NCBI RefSeq assembly: GCF_000231405.2
Contig: NZ_CP007032.1
Span: 1,240,001-1,304,000 of the forward strand
DNA from: Desulfitobacterium metallireducens DSM 15288
GTDB lineage: Bacteria > Bacillota > Desulfitobacteriia > Desulfitobacteriales > Desulfitobacteriaceae
Length of the DNA stretch: 64,000 nt
Direction of reading: 5' to 3'
The position numbers and the translations under genes were made by a program. Positions 1 to 8,698 of the stretch are shown piece by piece. The notes below the pieces were generated by a model, which worked only from the letters and a program-made list of their open reading frames with translations, searched no databases and was not told the DNA's origin. Each line of letters starts with the position of its first letter. Position 1 is the stretch's first letter.

Positions 1-1
1 T

Positions 2-187
2 CGCAATCAATTACAACCTGGAGACTTGGTGTTTTTCTCGACTTATGATCAGGGAGCTTCCCATGTTGGAATCTATGTCGGTGGAGGAAGTTTCGTTCAT
101 GCCTCAAACAGTGGAGTTAGAACCACAAGTTTATCGGAGAGTTACTATGCTTCCCGTTATATGGGAGCAAGAAGAGTCACAAACTAG
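2..187 (+). CDS. NlpC/P60 family cell-wall hydrolase, C-terminal fragment
   Basis: Only the last 61 codons are inside the window; the gene starts upstream, and the frame begins at base 2. The visible part carries the motif PGDLVFF followed by SHVGIYVGGG, which is the catalytic histidine region of NlpC/P60 (CHAP-like cysteine peptidase) domains. It also has FVHAS, typical of the end of this fold. Family members cleave peptide cross-links in peptidoglycan outside the cell. The catalytic cysteine and any signal peptide or cell-wall-binding repeats lie upstream and cannot be seen. A perfect terminator hairpin follows the stop directly, so this is the last gene of its transcript. Confidence 0.85.
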   Translation, partial: RNQLQPGDLVFFSTYDQGASHVGIYVGGGSFVHASNSGVRTTSLSESYYASRYMGARRVTN

Positions 188-194
188 TACAGAG

Positions 195-241
195 GGCATA
201 AAAAGAGAGTAGCAATTTTGCTACTCTCTTTTTATGCCTTT
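195..241. terminator. Bidirectional rho-independent terminator
   Basis: A perfect 21-bp inverted repeat (195-215 and 218-238) with a 2-nt spacer contains A and T runs on both flanks. It serves the hydrolase on the + strand and the uvrC/microprotein transcript arriving on the - strand. Confidence 0.9.
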
Positions 242-242
242 C

Positions 243-404
243 TCAAAGCTGACTGGGAAGCCAGGGAACTGGTTTATAGCCAGAGCACTCCCCACCGGGC
301 TCGGCAGATGTTAAATTATGAATATAAAAGTCGGTTTTAGTGCACTGCTGGGTTCGCTTAAAATAGCACTCACGGCACAGTTCCACACGATAATTAAGAA
401 TCAC
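243..404 (-). CDS. Cys-rich microprotein translationally coupled to uvrC
   Basis: This is a 53-residue protein of no family I recognise. I chose the GTG at 404 because an AGGAGG ribosome binding site lies about 8 nt upstream, inside the end of uvrC; longer versions of the frame lack such a site. The start overlaps the uvrC stop region by 11 nt, which suggests translational coupling. The protein has four cysteines in the pattern C-x2-C-x8-C-x17-C (CREC early, then QQC and GEC), plus a Pro/Trp-containing tail. That pattern would suit a small metal site, but this is inference. It ends at the bidirectional terminator. A role in DNA repair is suggested only by its position. Confidence 0.65.
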   Translation of the reverse strand: MILNYRVELCRECYFKRTQQCTKTDFYIHNLTSAEPGGECSGYKPVPWLPSQL

Positions 405-2163
405 GTTTCTTTTCCTCCTGAAAGTGCTGATAGATGATTTCGGCAATCTGAGCGGGTAAGCCTGCTTTCTGGAGCTCTTCTAAACTGGCTGTACGAACCT
501 TAGCCGTTGATTTAAAGTAGCGGAGAAGGGTTTGACGACGTTTGGGACCTACTCCAGGGATTCCATCTAATTCGGATAGGATCATATTTTTGGCGCGCTG
601 TTGGCGATGGAAGGTAATCGCGAAACGGTGAACTTCATTTTGGATGCGCTCTAATAAATGAAAGGTAGGCGAATTCTTTTCAACTATAACAGGAAGTCCT
701 TTTTCATTGAGCAAACCTGCTGTTTGGTGATGATCATTTTTTACCATACCCGCAATGGGGATATTTAACTGGAGGGAATGGAGAGCATCAAGAGCAGCAC
801 TAATTTGTCCTTTACCTCCATCGAGTAGTATCAGGTCCGGGAGGTGTGAGTTTTCTTGTTTAAGGCGGTTATAGCGGCGGGTTATAACTTGGCGCATTGC
901 TGCGGTATCGTCCATATTGGCCATCGGATAAATTTTAAACTTACGGTAGTTATGGCGATTGGGCTTACCGTCCAAAAACTGAACCATGCCAGCAACGGTG
1001 TTTGTACCCGCAGTATTTGAAATATCGAAGGATTCAATGATACGGGGAGCAGAAAGATTTAACGATTTCCCCAAATCATCTAAAGCTTGCAGGTTCTCTT
1101 CGATATGTCGCACCTCAAGTGTAATTTGGTCATGCAACGTTTTTTTAGCATTTTCCATCGCCATATGCACTAAGTCGCGTTTCTGTCCTTTTTGGGGAGC
1201 TAGGATCGGAAAGAGCCGAGATAAGAGCGTAATATCAATTGGCGGAACAAGGATTTCCTGAGGAAGGGTGATCTTGTCTGTGTAAAATTGAGCTACGAAG
1301 GAAATGAAAGCTTCTTCTGGGTTTTCAAAGAAAGGAAAAATAAAGTTGTCTCGGGATAACAACTTGCCTTGACGGAGGTAGAAGACTTGAATACAGATTT
1401 GATCTTTAGTGACAGAATAACCTAAGACATCCCGATCCACAAAATCGTTGAGGGTAATATTTTGTTTTTCACCGACTTTTCGCAAATCGGCGATTAAATC
1501 GCGATATTCTTTAGCCCTTTCAAATTCTAAGGCCTCTGCAGCATCCTGCATCTTCTGTTCGAGTTGAGTAATTATTTTATGCTGATCTCCTTTTAAAAAA
1601 GAGGTTACTTCTTTACGCATTTGTTCATAAGCACTAGATTGAATGTCTTCAATACACGGACCAAGACATTGATGAAGATGATAATAAAGACAAGGCTTGG
1701 ACGGAACATGACGACATTTGCGGAAGGGAAATAGTCGGTTTAGCAGACGAGAAGCTTCTTTAGCTGCAGTTGCATTGGGGTACGGCCCAAAGTATTTCCC
1801 GGATCCTTTTTTTACTTTTCGTGTCACCATAATTCGAGGGTGTAACTCTTCGGTTATAGCGATAAAGGGGTAAGATTTATCATCTCTTAAGAGAATATTA
1901 TATTTCGGATTATATTTTTTGATAAGATTACATTCAAGGACAAGGGCTTCAACTTCAGATTCCGTGAGAATTGTTTCAAAATCAGCGATTTGGCTGATCA
2001 TGAGTTGAGTTTTGCCATTATGAGAACCTGTAAAGTAGGAACGAACTCGATTTCGAAGAATTTTAGCTTTACCGACATAAATGATTTGTTCGGTTGCGTC
2101 TTTCATCAAATAGACTCCAGGTTTCTCAGGTAATAAACTTAATTTTTGGCGTAAAATCTCCAT
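394..2163 (-). CDS. uvrC: UvrABC system protein C (excinuclease subunit)
   Basis: UvrC makes both incisions around bulky DNA lesions after UvrA/UvrB loading. The 589-residue protein shows the expected order: an N-terminal GIY-YIG nuclease domain (GVYLMKD, IYVGKAK, near residues 13-36), four cysteines of the family near 150-170 (CRHVPSKPCLYYHLHQC), a UVR coiled coil that binds UvrB (ALEFERAKEYRDLI, about 212-226), the RNase-H-like 3-prime nuclease half (ESFDISN, LLDGGKGQ), and a C-terminal helix-hairpin-helix (GIPGVGPKRR). I start at the ATG at 2163, reading MEILRQKL, because family members begin there and AGAGGTG precedes it; the frame is open 17 codons further. It is full length, and the downstream microprotein overlaps its stop. 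Confidence 0.97.
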   Translation of the reverse strand: MEILRQKLSLLPEKPGVYLMKDATEQIIYVGKAKILRNRVRSYFTGSHNGKTQLMISQIADFETILTESEVEALVLECNLIKKYNPKYNILLRDDKSYPFIAITEELHPRIMVTRKVKKGSGKYFGPYPNATAAKEASRLLNRLFPFRKCRHVPSKPCLYYHLHQCLGPCIEDIQSSAYEQMRKEVTSFLKGDQHKIITQLEQKMQDAAEALEFERAKEYRDLIADLRKVGEKQNITLNDFVDRDVLGYSVTKDQICIQVFYLRQGKLLSRDNFIFPFFENPEEAFISFVAQFYTDKITLPQEILVPPIDITLLSRLFPILAPQKGQKRDLVHMAMENAKKTLHDQITLEVRHIEENLQALDDLGKSLNLSAPRIIESFDISNTAGTNTVAGMVQFLDGKPNRHNYRKFKIYPMANMDDTAAMRQVITRRYNRLKQENSHLPDLILLDGGKGQISAALDALHSLQLNIPIAGMVKNDHHQTAGLLNEKGLPVIVEKNSPTFHLLERIQNEVHRFAITFHRQQRAKNMILSELDGIPGVGPKRRQTLLRYFKSTAKVRTASLEELQKAGLPAQIAEIIYQHFQEEKKRDS

Positions 2164-2299
2164 TATCTCCACACACCTCTCTATCATTCTAGTGGGTGAA
2201 GTGAACGGATGCAAGTTTTAGCCTCCCCCATATCATAACGGCGGAGGTTTATTCGTATATTATTAAGAGGACACTCTAAATTGATGGGGAGGGATGATT

Positions 2300-2839
2300 A
2301 TGCCGAATTCCTGGGGACGTCCCCCGCGTAACGATATGTGGCAGGACATGCAGGCTTTGGCATTTTGGGTATTGATCATAGGTGTTGTGGGATTATTTAT
2401 CTTTCCTAATTTTTTTAAAGATGTTTATTCTCGTATAACCGATCCAACCAAAGCAGTTACCACAGATACGGGTAATTTGACAAGTGATTTGAATAGTTAC
2501 GGCTTAGAGCTAGATTCGAGCAATCTTACCCAGGATACCTCAAGCATACTTAATTCAGGATATTCTTCTAATGTGCTCACAGGACTATATGGGAATAAGA
2601 ACGAGGTTTCGACGGGTTATTGGGTTATCTTTGTGTCTGATGGAGAATTCAACCAGCTTTCAGTAACGAATGAAACCTATACTTTTCTGACCAATTTGAT
2701 TAGCAGAGATACCAAGGCTGACCTTAAAAATACAGTAATTCTTGCCGCGAATGGGCAAATACTTAAATTTACGGTGAGTGAGGAAGTTTATTCAATCATA
2801 ACCAATATGGCCGTGATTGATACTCGAACAAAAACATGA
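2300..2839 (+). CDS. Hypothetical membrane-anchored protein
   Basis: This 179-residue protein is of unknown function. A short hydrophilic N-terminus containing WGRPPRNDMW precedes one strongly hydrophobic segment (about residues 18-36, FWVLIIGVVGLFIFP). A Thr/Ser/Asn-rich linker follows (about 50-90), and then a compact C-terminal domain. This architecture suggests a single-pass protein with an extracytoplasmic domain. I prefer the second ATG (2300) over 2294 because GGAGGG at 2288-2293 leaves only a zero spacer to the first and 6 nt to the second. It is transcribed divergently from uvrC and convergently with the next gene. No family was recognised. Confidence 0.6.
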   Translation: MPNSWGRPPRNDMWQDMQALAFWVLIIGVVGLFIFPNFFKDVYSRITDPTKAVTTDTGNLTSDLNSYGLELDSSNLTQDTSSILNSGYSSNVLTGLYGNKNEVSTGYWVIFVSDGEFNQLSVTNETYTFLTNLISRDTKADLKNTVILAANGQILKFTVSEEVYSIITNMAVIDTRTKT

Positions 2840-2851
2840 TGAGATGTAGAT

Positions 2852-3295
2852 TTAGTCAAAGAGCAATTTTGCACCGGCAGCAAAGAGAATTAAGCCTAGA
2901 ATTTGCCAAGGATTCCAGGGTAAGCGTTCAACTCCGAGCCAACCAAAATGGTCGATGATGATGGCCGCACCAACTTGTCCAATAATTATAGCTGTGGTCG
3001 CATTACACACGCCGATTTTAGGAATACTGAAAGCCACTAAGCCAATAATTAGAACACTGAGAACTCCGCCAAGATAAAGATACCATGGGATTGAAACCCA
3101 GTTATATTGAATGATAGGTACGCGAAAGACGAGAACAGTGATGAAGGCCACGATAACACCGATGAGATGAACTGCAAAAGTTGCGGCTAAGAGATGCGTT
3201 TTTTGCTGAAGCACGGAATTTAAGGAACCTTGAATGGCCATCGCTATTCCCGATACAGCTGCAATAAGAAAGGGAAATGATAAAAATTTTGCCAT
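2852..3295 (-). CDS. DMT-superfamily membrane protein, YdcZ/DUF606 type
   Basis: The 147-residue protein has about five hydrophobic segments, with almost no soluble part. The N-terminal hallmark is AVSGIAMAIQGSLNSVL, as in DUF606 (YdcZ) half-size members of the drug/metabolite transporter superfamily, which probably work as dimers or pairs. The C-terminal part (VGAAIIIDHFGWLG, then PWQILGLILFAAGAKLL) also matches the family. The ATG at 3295 follows an AGGAGG site. The substrate is unknown. It stands alone on the minus strand, 12 nt from the end of the convergent neighbour. Confidence 0.8.
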   Translation of the reverse strand: MAKFLSFPFLIAAVSGIAMAIQGSLNSVLQQKTHLLAATFAVHLIGVIVAFITVLVFRVPIIQYNWVSIPWYLYLGGVLSVLIIGLVAFSIPKIGVCNATTAIIIGQVGAAIIIDHFGWLGVERLPWNPWQILGLILFAAGAKLLFD

Positions 3296-3427
3296 AAAAA
3301 ACCTCCTGCTTAATTATTTGAATGGATGGACAAGTTCTCCAACTTCGACAAGAACTAGCTTGTATTCGTTTTCATCGGAAGGGGGAAAATGAAGATGTAA
3401 AACAATTAAAAAAAGAGGTGGCGTCTC

Positions 3428-3802
3428 GTGGATATTGATTATAATCTTGTGCAACGGGCCCAGATGCTACTCACTCTTGATCACCCTCTGAGTCAAGTTA
3501 AAGATATCCTGCTTCGTGAAGGATATCCTCAAGACCAAGTTACCGAACTTATTGAAGCCACAGAAGAGGTGCTCAATTACTTAGTTCCACCTGAATATGA
3601 TGAAAATAAAGTGGGAATTGACATTCTACACCCTGGTGAAAAGGCTCAGGACAGGAAACCTTCTGTTGACATTCTGATTGATAAGACAAATGGGAGACTG
3701 AGCTTGTTGACTCCGCAGTATCAGGAAACGTGGCGAGTTGCCAATGAAGTAAGAAAGGCAATCAAAACACAAAGAGCAATTTATGGTAGTTATCTTCAGT
3801 AG
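3428..3802 (+). CDS. Hypothetical small cytoplasmic protein
   Basis: The 124-residue protein is soluble and acidic, with no recognised domain. The first half predicts helices containing LLTLDHPLSQVKDILLREGYP, which resembles a short helical recognition or UBA-like module, but I cannot assign it. The second half contains a short strand-rich piece (KPSVDILIDKTNGRLSLL) and a basic helix. Translation starts at GTG 3428 after an AGAGGTGG site. A terminator follows, so it is probably monocistronic. Confidence 0.55.
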   Translation: MDIDYNLVQRAQMLLTLDHPLSQVKDILLREGYPQDQVTELIEATEEVLNYLVPPEYDENKVGIDILHPGEKAQDRKPSVDILIDKTNGRLSLLTPQYQETWRVANEVRKAIKTQRAIYGSYLQ

Positions 3803-3823
3803 AAGTGTAACGTTCATTCTCTG

Positions 3824-3852
3824 AAACTCGGCGGAAGCCGAGTTTTCTTTTA
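3824..3852 (+). terminator. Rho-independent terminator
   Basis: A 9-bp stem, AAACTCGGC with GCCGAGTTT, has a 4-nt loop and is followed by a T-rich tail. It ends the preceding small gene. Confidence 0.85.
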
Positions 3853-3906
3853 TGGTTCTACTTTGTCACTAAGGTATATTATTTTCGTCTATGTTATAAA
3901 TTATGT

Positions 3907-3963
3907 TATAATTTTGAGAGATTAGAGGTTTAAATGCACTGCGTGGATGCGGTGCATTTTTTC
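3907..3963 (+). promoter_or_regulatory. Promoter -10 and leader hairpin (possible attenuator) before molybdopterin oxidoreductase
   Basis: A TATAAT hexamer lies at 3907-3912. Downstream, AAATGCAC (932-939 within the 3900s) pairs with GTGCATTT (952-959), followed at once by a run of Ts ending at 3962. It has the form of an intrinsic terminator located 20 nt before the gene start, so it may attenuate transcription. An in-frame ATG at 3934 lies inside this hairpin and is unlikely to be the real start. No good -35 was found. Confidence 0.45.
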
Positions 3964-3981
3964 AAAGAAAGGGTGGATCCC

Positions 3982-6021
3982 GTGGAGTTCAAGTATTCCG
4001 TTTGCCCTCATGATTGTCCAGATACTTGTGCTTGGAAAATAGAACTCAGTCAAGGTCGAATTCAAAGAATTATGGGAGATCCTTTACACCCTGTGACGCA
4101 AGGGGTGATTTGTGAAAAGGCAAAATATTATGTAGAACGGATTTATGGATCTGATCGTGTTCTTTTTCCGATGAGGAGAAGTGGACCCAAAGGAAGTGGA
4201 CAATTTGAGCGAATCTCGTGGGAAGAGGCTATGAATGAGATTACGCAGAGATGGCAAACCTTGATTGATAAACACGGAGCAGAGTGCATTTTGCCCTATT
4301 CATATGCTGGGACAGAAGGAATCATTAATAAAGCCAGCATGGACCGTCGATTTTTTAATCGGCTGGCTTCAACTCAGCTTGAAAGAACGATTTGCTCAGC
4401 GGCAGGTAGCGCCGGGTACCAAATGGCCTATGGTGCGTCTCGAGGAGTTAACCCGCTTGAAACGGTAAAAGCACGCTTTCTGCTTTTTTGGGGGATCAAT
4501 GTCCTGGAAACAAATTTGCACCAAGCCATGCTGGCGAATCGAGCCCGTCAAAACGGAGCGAAGATCGTAGTTATCGATATTCACCTAAATAAAACAGCCA
4601 AATGGGCGGACGAGTTCTATCAAATCCTTCCTGGATCAGATGGGGCCTTGGCACTGGGGTTAGCCCACGTAATCGTGCGCGATGGGGTACACGATTTAGC
4701 ATGGATCGAGAAGTATATCCAAGGCTTTAAGGAATTCAATGAGGAAATTAAGAATTATCCACCTGAGCGTGTGGCGAAAATTACGGGTTTAACCGAGGTG
4801 GAGGTTGTTAAGTTAGCGCATGAATATGGTGAGGCGCATCCCAGTTTTATTCGAATCGGCAATGGCTTTCAGCATCATGAGAACGGGGGAATGTCGACTT
4901 GGGCGATTGCTTGTTTGCCTGCTCTTACAGGAGCCTGGAAGGATCAGGGAGGCGGTCTGCTTAAATTTAATTCGGGTTATTTTCCCTTGAACAAGGATGC
5001 GGTTGAACGTCCTGATCTCTTAAAATCCTCTCCTCGAGTCGTGAACATGAACCAATTAGGAAGGGCTTTGACGAACCTGAAGCCTTCAATTTATGCTCTT
5101 TATGTTTATAATAGTAATCCGGCTGCAGTAGCCCCTGAACAAAAATTAGTTTTGGAGGGACTAGCACGGGAAGACCTCTTTACGGTGGTTCATGAGCAAG
5201 TATGGACGGATACTGCCCGTTGGGCGGATCTCGTTTTACCTGCAACAACTCATGTTGAGCATGCAGATCTTTATGTAAGTTATTGGCATGGTATTTTACA
5301 ATGGGCTGATCCAATTATTCCTCGTCAAGGGGAAAGTAAACCCAATATTGAAGTATTTCAAGAACTGGCTCAACGAATGGGATTTCAGGAGGCGTGTTTT
5401 CAGGAGACGACAGAGGATATCGCCCGCAGTGCCTTAATGACATCAGCTTTGCAGAAGCAAGGCATCGATTTAGAACGTTTAAAAGCTGAACGGTATATTC
5501 CGCTTGAAATGGAAGAACTTCCTTTTATCGACCATAAGCCAGGTACACCGAGTGGTAAGATTGAGTTATATTCTGAACGCGCTCAGGTGTTGGGACTGTC
5601 GCCGGTTCCTACCTATATTCCCCTTGTGGAAGGCCTAGAAACAGAAGACCTCGAACATCCTTTAATGTTAATTTCTCCGCCTCACCATCTTATTCTTAAT
5701 TCGACCTTCGCCCAAATCGAGAGTGTTCAAAGTCGCTGGAGAGGCCCAGAACTGGAGATTCACCCTGAAGATGCGCTTGTTCGTGGTATTCATGAAGGAG
5801 ACGAGGTTGAGGTATATAACGATCGCGGAAGTTGTCAACTCAAGGCAGTTGTTCGTAAAAGTGTTTTACGTGGTGTTGTTGTTACCCTCGGAGTATGGTG
5901 GCCACGGGATTACGAAAAAGGCATTGGAATCAATGCCTTAACGCCTAGCCGTCTGGCAGATATGGGAAATGGCGCAACCTTTTTCTCGAATAGAGTAGAA
6001 GTAAGGAAAGTATATGAATGA
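3982..6021 (+). CDS. Molybdopterin-dependent oxidoreductase (DMSO reductase superfamily)
   Basis: The 679-residue cytoplasmic protein is of the formate dehydrogenase/BisC-like type. An N-terminal Fe-S motif, CPHDCPDTC, with a later cysteine in VICEKAK, would bind one 4Fe-4S cluster. The bis-MGD-binding body follows, and a C-terminal molydopterin dinucleotide-binding domain begins near residue 560 (LMLISPPHHLILNSTF). No twin-arginine signal is present, and no electron-transfer or membrane subunit lies next to it, which resembles the stand-alone YoaE-like oxidoreductases. The substrate cannot be read from sequence. I start at GTG 3982, with AAAGGGTGG just upstream, so that the protein begins MEFKYSVCPHDC. 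The stop overlaps the next gene by 8 nt, so the two are probably co-translated. Confidence 0.88.
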   Translation: MEFKYSVCPHDCPDTCAWKIELSQGRIQRIMGDPLHPVTQGVICEKAKYYVERIYGSDRVLFPMRRSGPKGSGQFERISWEEAMNEITQRWQTLIDKHGAECILPYSYAGTEGIINKASMDRRFFNRLASTQLERTICSAAGSAGYQMAYGASRGVNPLETVKARFLLFWGINVLETNLHQAMLANRARQNGAKIVVIDIHLNKTAKWADEFYQILPGSDGALALGLAHVIVRDGVHDLAWIEKYIQGFKEFNEEIKNYPPERVAKITGLTEVEVVKLAHEYGEAHPSFIRIGNGFQHHENGGMSTWAIACLPALTGAWKDQGGGLLKFNSGYFPLNKDAVERPDLLKSSPRVVNMNQLGRALTNLKPSIYALYVYNSNPAAVAPEQKLVLEGLAREDLFTVVHEQVWTDTARWADLVLPATTHVEHADLYVSYWHGILQWADPIIPRQGESKPNIEVFQELAQRMGFQEACFQETTEDIARSALMTSALQKQGIDLERLKAERYIPLEMEELPFIDHKPGTPSGKIELYSERAQVLGLSPVPTYIPLVEGLETEDLEHPLMLISPPHHLILNSTFAQIESVQSRWRGPELEIHPEDALVRGIHEGDEVEVYNDRGSCQLKAVVRKSVLRGVVVTLGVWWPRDYEKGIGINALTPSRLADMGNGATFFSNRVEVRKVYE

Positions 6022-7258
6022 TTTAACTCTTAAAAGCCAATTTTTTAAGGCCTTTCCGGCACTGGCCCATGCACCGTTTCGGTGGTTTTGGTGCGGACAA
6101 ATTATATCGGTGATCGGAACGTGGACTCAAAATATTGGGCAAGCCTGGTTGGTTCTTGAATTGACCAATTCACCCTTTTTGCTCGGATTGGTATCAGCGA
6201 TGCAATTTCTCCCCATGCTTTTATTGTCCTTACATGCAGGGGCTTGGATAGATCGAATCTCGAAACGTCACATCATTATCTTGACGCAAACCATCTTAAT
6301 GATTTTGGCTTTTGCCTTAGCGCTATTGGTAGGTACAGGGCTGATTCGGTACTGGATGTTACTCATTTTAGCTTTGATCCTAGGGGTAGCGAATACGGTA
6401 GATGTCCCAGCTCGTCAATCCTTTGTCATTGAACTTGCGGGTAGAGAAGATCTAACGAATGCCATTGCTTTGAATTCGGCTATTTTTAACGGTGGCAGGA
6501 TAGTTGGTCCAGCCATTGCAGGAATCATCATGGGGGCTTGGGGGCCAATGTGGTGTTTTATTATTAATGGGATAAGTTTCATTGGAGTTATTGGCATTTT
6601 GAGATTTCTTCCCTCCATTCCCCAGAAAACTAAATCTGTTTCCAAACAGGGGAAAGTTTGGCCGGAAATTAAAGAAGGGTTGTCTTATATCCATAAGACG
6701 CCTACGATTTTGCTATGTATTGCGCTTTTGGGCTTTATGAGCGCAATAGCGATGAATACAAATGTACTCGTTCCTATTTTAGCTAAAATGAAGCTAAATC
6801 AGCAGGCGTTAGGGTATGGGTTGTTAATGAGTGCAATGGGATTTGGAGCACTTGTTGGCGCGTTAACAGTTGCAGTTAGAAGCGGGAGTAAGCCAAGGTG
6901 GGGAACTCTATATACAGGGGCAACTGGATTAGCCGTTTCTTCCATTTTACTCGGACTTCAGTCCAACTATGGGGCGGCAGTGATCATGCTGGTTTTCATG
7001 GGCTGGTCGATGATTACGTTCTCGGCCTCAGTCAATTCGATGATCCAATTAACCGTCGCGGATGAATTTCGAGGTAGGGTGATGAGTGTTTATTCTCTTG
7101 TCTTCGGAGGAATGACCCCTTTTGGAAGTTTATATGCAGGGACTCTAGCTCATATCTGGGGAGCGGGAGTTACATTTATCGTTAGTGGAATTCTATCGTT
7201 GTTATTTCTGGTCGGAATCGGCTTCCAATTAAAACGCCATAAGGGGGAATTAAGGTGA
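6014..7258 (+). CDS. MFS exporter, EntS/MFS_3-like
   Basis: The 414-residue protein has about 12 hydrophobic segments. Features of the EntS-like branch of the major facilitator superfamily are visible: an early FRWFWCGQIISVIGTWTQ segment, GAWIDRISKR after helix 2 (the loop 2-3 signature), DVPARQSF around residue 132, and DEFRGRVMS near residue 352. Such proteins export small hydrophobic or siderophore-type molecules using the proton gradient. It overlaps the molybdopterin oxidoreductase at its start and the phosphoesterase at its end, suggesting one transcript. The substrate is unknown. Confidence 0.9.
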   Translation: MNDLTLKSQFFKAFPALAHAPFRWFWCGQIISVIGTWTQNIGQAWLVLELTNSPFLLGLVSAMQFLPMLLLSLHAGAWIDRISKRHIIILTQTILMILAFALALLVGTGLIRYWMLLILALILGVANTVDVPARQSFVIELAGREDLTNAIALNSAIFNGGRIVGPAIAGIIMGAWGPMWCFIINGISFIGVIGILRFLPSIPQKTKSVSKQGKVWPEIKEGLSYIHKTPTILLCIALLGFMSAIAMNTNVLVPILAKMKLNQQALGYGLLMSAMGFGALVGALTVAVRSGSKPRWGTLYTGATGLAVSSILLGLQSNYGAAVIMLVFMGWSMITFSASVNSMIQLTVADEFRGRVMSVYSLVFGGMTPFGSLYAGTLAHIWGAGVTFIVSGILSLLFLVGIGFQLKRHKGELR

Positions 7259-7740
7259 TTATTGGAGTGCTCTCGGACACTCATCTTAGGACAGGACAGA
7301 CTCTTCCTACGCGAGTATGGGAGGAATTATCTAAAGTCGATCTTATAATTCACGCGGGTGATATACTAAATTCAGAAGTACTAATGGATCTTTCAAGTCT
7401 TGCCCCCGTTGAGGCTGTGCGCGGGAATTGCGATGGCTGTGAGTTGGCTAAGCTACCTGAACAAAGAATTCTGATTTGTGAGGGGAAAAGGATAGGTTTG
7501 ACTCACGGTGCATTTGGCCCAGGAAAAACAACGCCAGAACGCGCTTTTAGAGCGTTTGATAAGAGTGAAGTTGATATAATTGTCTTTGGACATAGTCATA
7601 CTCCATATTTGCAGTGGCAAGAAGGAATCTTGCTATTTAACCCAGGCTCGGCGACAGATAAGCGCCGAGAACTTAAATATTCCATGGGGTTATTGAAAAT
7701 CGAGAGCATCGGAATTGAGGCTAAGCATCTCTATTTTTAA
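7255..7740 (+). CDS. YfcE/MJ0936-type metallophosphoesterase
   Basis: This 161-residue calcineurin-like phosphodiesterase has all the metal-ligand motifs in order: SDTHL (residues 7-11), HAGDIL, RGNCDG, LTHGAFGPGK, and FGHSHTPY, followed by NPGS. Family members hydrolyse artificial phosphodiesters using two metals such as Mn; the physiological substrate is generally unknown. The GTG start overlaps the MFS stop in a GTGA arrangement, so it is translationally coupled to the exporter. Confidence 0.93.
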   Translation: MIIGVLSDTHLRTGQTLPTRVWEELSKVDLIIHAGDILNSEVLMDLSSLAPVEAVRGNCDGCELAKLPEQRILICEGKRIGLTHGAFGPGKTTPERAFRAFDKSEVDIIVFGHSHTPYLQWQEGILLFNPGSATDKRRELKYSMGLLKIESIGIEAKHLYF

Positions 7741-7765
7741 CATATAAACATTGAGGGTGGCTAAG

Positions 7766-8326
7766 ATGAAATATCGCAGAAACAAAGTAAAAAGGGAACA
7801 TGGAATCATCCAAGATGCGCTTAATTGGTTGGAGGAGCTAGGGCAATGTCCTGAAGTCACGGATATTATTCCTGGGGTAATCGAGGTAAGTCGTTCACCT
7901 GAACGGTGTATCGTCTATAAATATCCGACTCAGACGGGATGTAAATTACTTTTGAAGAGTAATGGCTCAATTCAGGAAGCCTTCGTCGTTACAAAAGAGC
8001 CAGAGATCGTCAGGGAGTGGGTCGAGCGTCATTTTCCTCCTACGATTGAGAAAGTCGAACAAGTAAGACCGGAGCATCACGCTCAAAGTGAAATTAAATC
8101 ATCGGGGAACCCGCTGAAGGACAAGTTGAACACGAGGAGACCTTATTCAGATAAAGCAACTAAATCTTCAAAAAACCGTCGCCCAGGTAATGCAGAAACC
8201 TTAAAGCTTGGAAATGTTGATCCACTGAACTTGGGGCAACTTCTTAATTCAAACACACGTCAAGCTTTACGCGCGTTACAAAAGGATTTATGTGATTCCT
8301 CAAAATTTCAACGCAAAAAGACATAA
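7766..8326 (+). CDS. Conserved hypothetical protein, possibly DUF2103
   Basis: The 186-residue protein has a conserved-looking N-terminal domain (KYRRNKVKREHGII, IIPGVIEVS, GCKLLLKSNGSIQEAFVVT) that recalls the DUF2103 predicted metal-binding family; I am recalling this from pattern, not from a search. The C-terminal 90 residues are basic and low in complexity, suggesting a disordered nucleic-acid-binding tail. ATG 7766 is chosen over an upstream TTG because GAGGGTGG lies 5 nt before it. It follows the phosphoesterase by 25 nt, and its stop lies inside a terminator stem. Confidence 0.6.
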   Translation: MKYRRNKVKREHGIIQDALNWLEELGQCPEVTDIIPGVIEVSRSPERCIVYKYPTQTGCKLLLKSNGSIQEAFVVTKEPEIVREWVERHFPPTIEKVEQVRPEHHAQSEIKSSGNPLKDKLNTRRPYSDKATKSSKNRRPGNAETLKLGNVDPLNLGQLLNSNTRQALRALQKDLCDSSKFQRKKT

Positions 8327-8349
8327 GCAAAATCGCTTATGTCTCTTTT
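8317..8349 (+). terminator. Rho-independent terminator overlapping a stop codon
   Basis: A 10-bp stem, AGACATAAGC with GCTTATGTCT, is followed by CTTTTAT. The stop codon of the upstream gene (8324-8326) is part of the 5-prime arm. Confidence 0.85.
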
Positions 8350-8380
8350 ATTTAAGTAGATTGTATTTTAGTTATTGCGC

Positions 8381-8698
8381 TTAGGACTCTGCAATTTTCT
8401 GGATTTTAAGTGAAAGTTGTCTACGTGCTAAAGTTTCAGCCACTAGTTCGCTGTTACCGAGCGTAACCCCATTGAGTCGCCACTCGCGAAAAGTTTGCCA
8501 ATATTGTTGCTCAGAAATGCGCCGGGTTAATCGTTCGGATTCTTCATCATAAGGCCAGAAAACATCAACCCACATTGTGCCTTTATTACTGAGTACGAGA
8601 ACAAAATGGACAAGTTCAGGACTGGGAGAGTCAACATCTCGCATGAGAATATGAGAACGGCCACTTGGGAAATCCGTTCGATTGTAAATCAGCTTCAT
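8381..8698 (-). CDS. Hypothetical soluble protein
   Basis: The 105-residue protein has no recognised family. The first 60 residues look strand-rich (RSHILMRDV, LVHFVLVLSNKGTMWVDVFWPYD) and the last 45 helical, ending in a basic amphipathic helix. The ATG at 8698 is preferred to the adjacent GTG, because the GGAGGATC site is 6 nt from the ATG. It is monocistronic and convergent with the preceding gene. Confidence 0.55.
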   Translation of the reverse strand: MKLIYNRTDFPSGRSHILMRDVDSPSPELVHFVLVLSNKGTMWVDVFWPYDEESERLTRRISEQQYWQTFREWRLNGVTLGNSELVAETLARRQLSLKIQKIAES

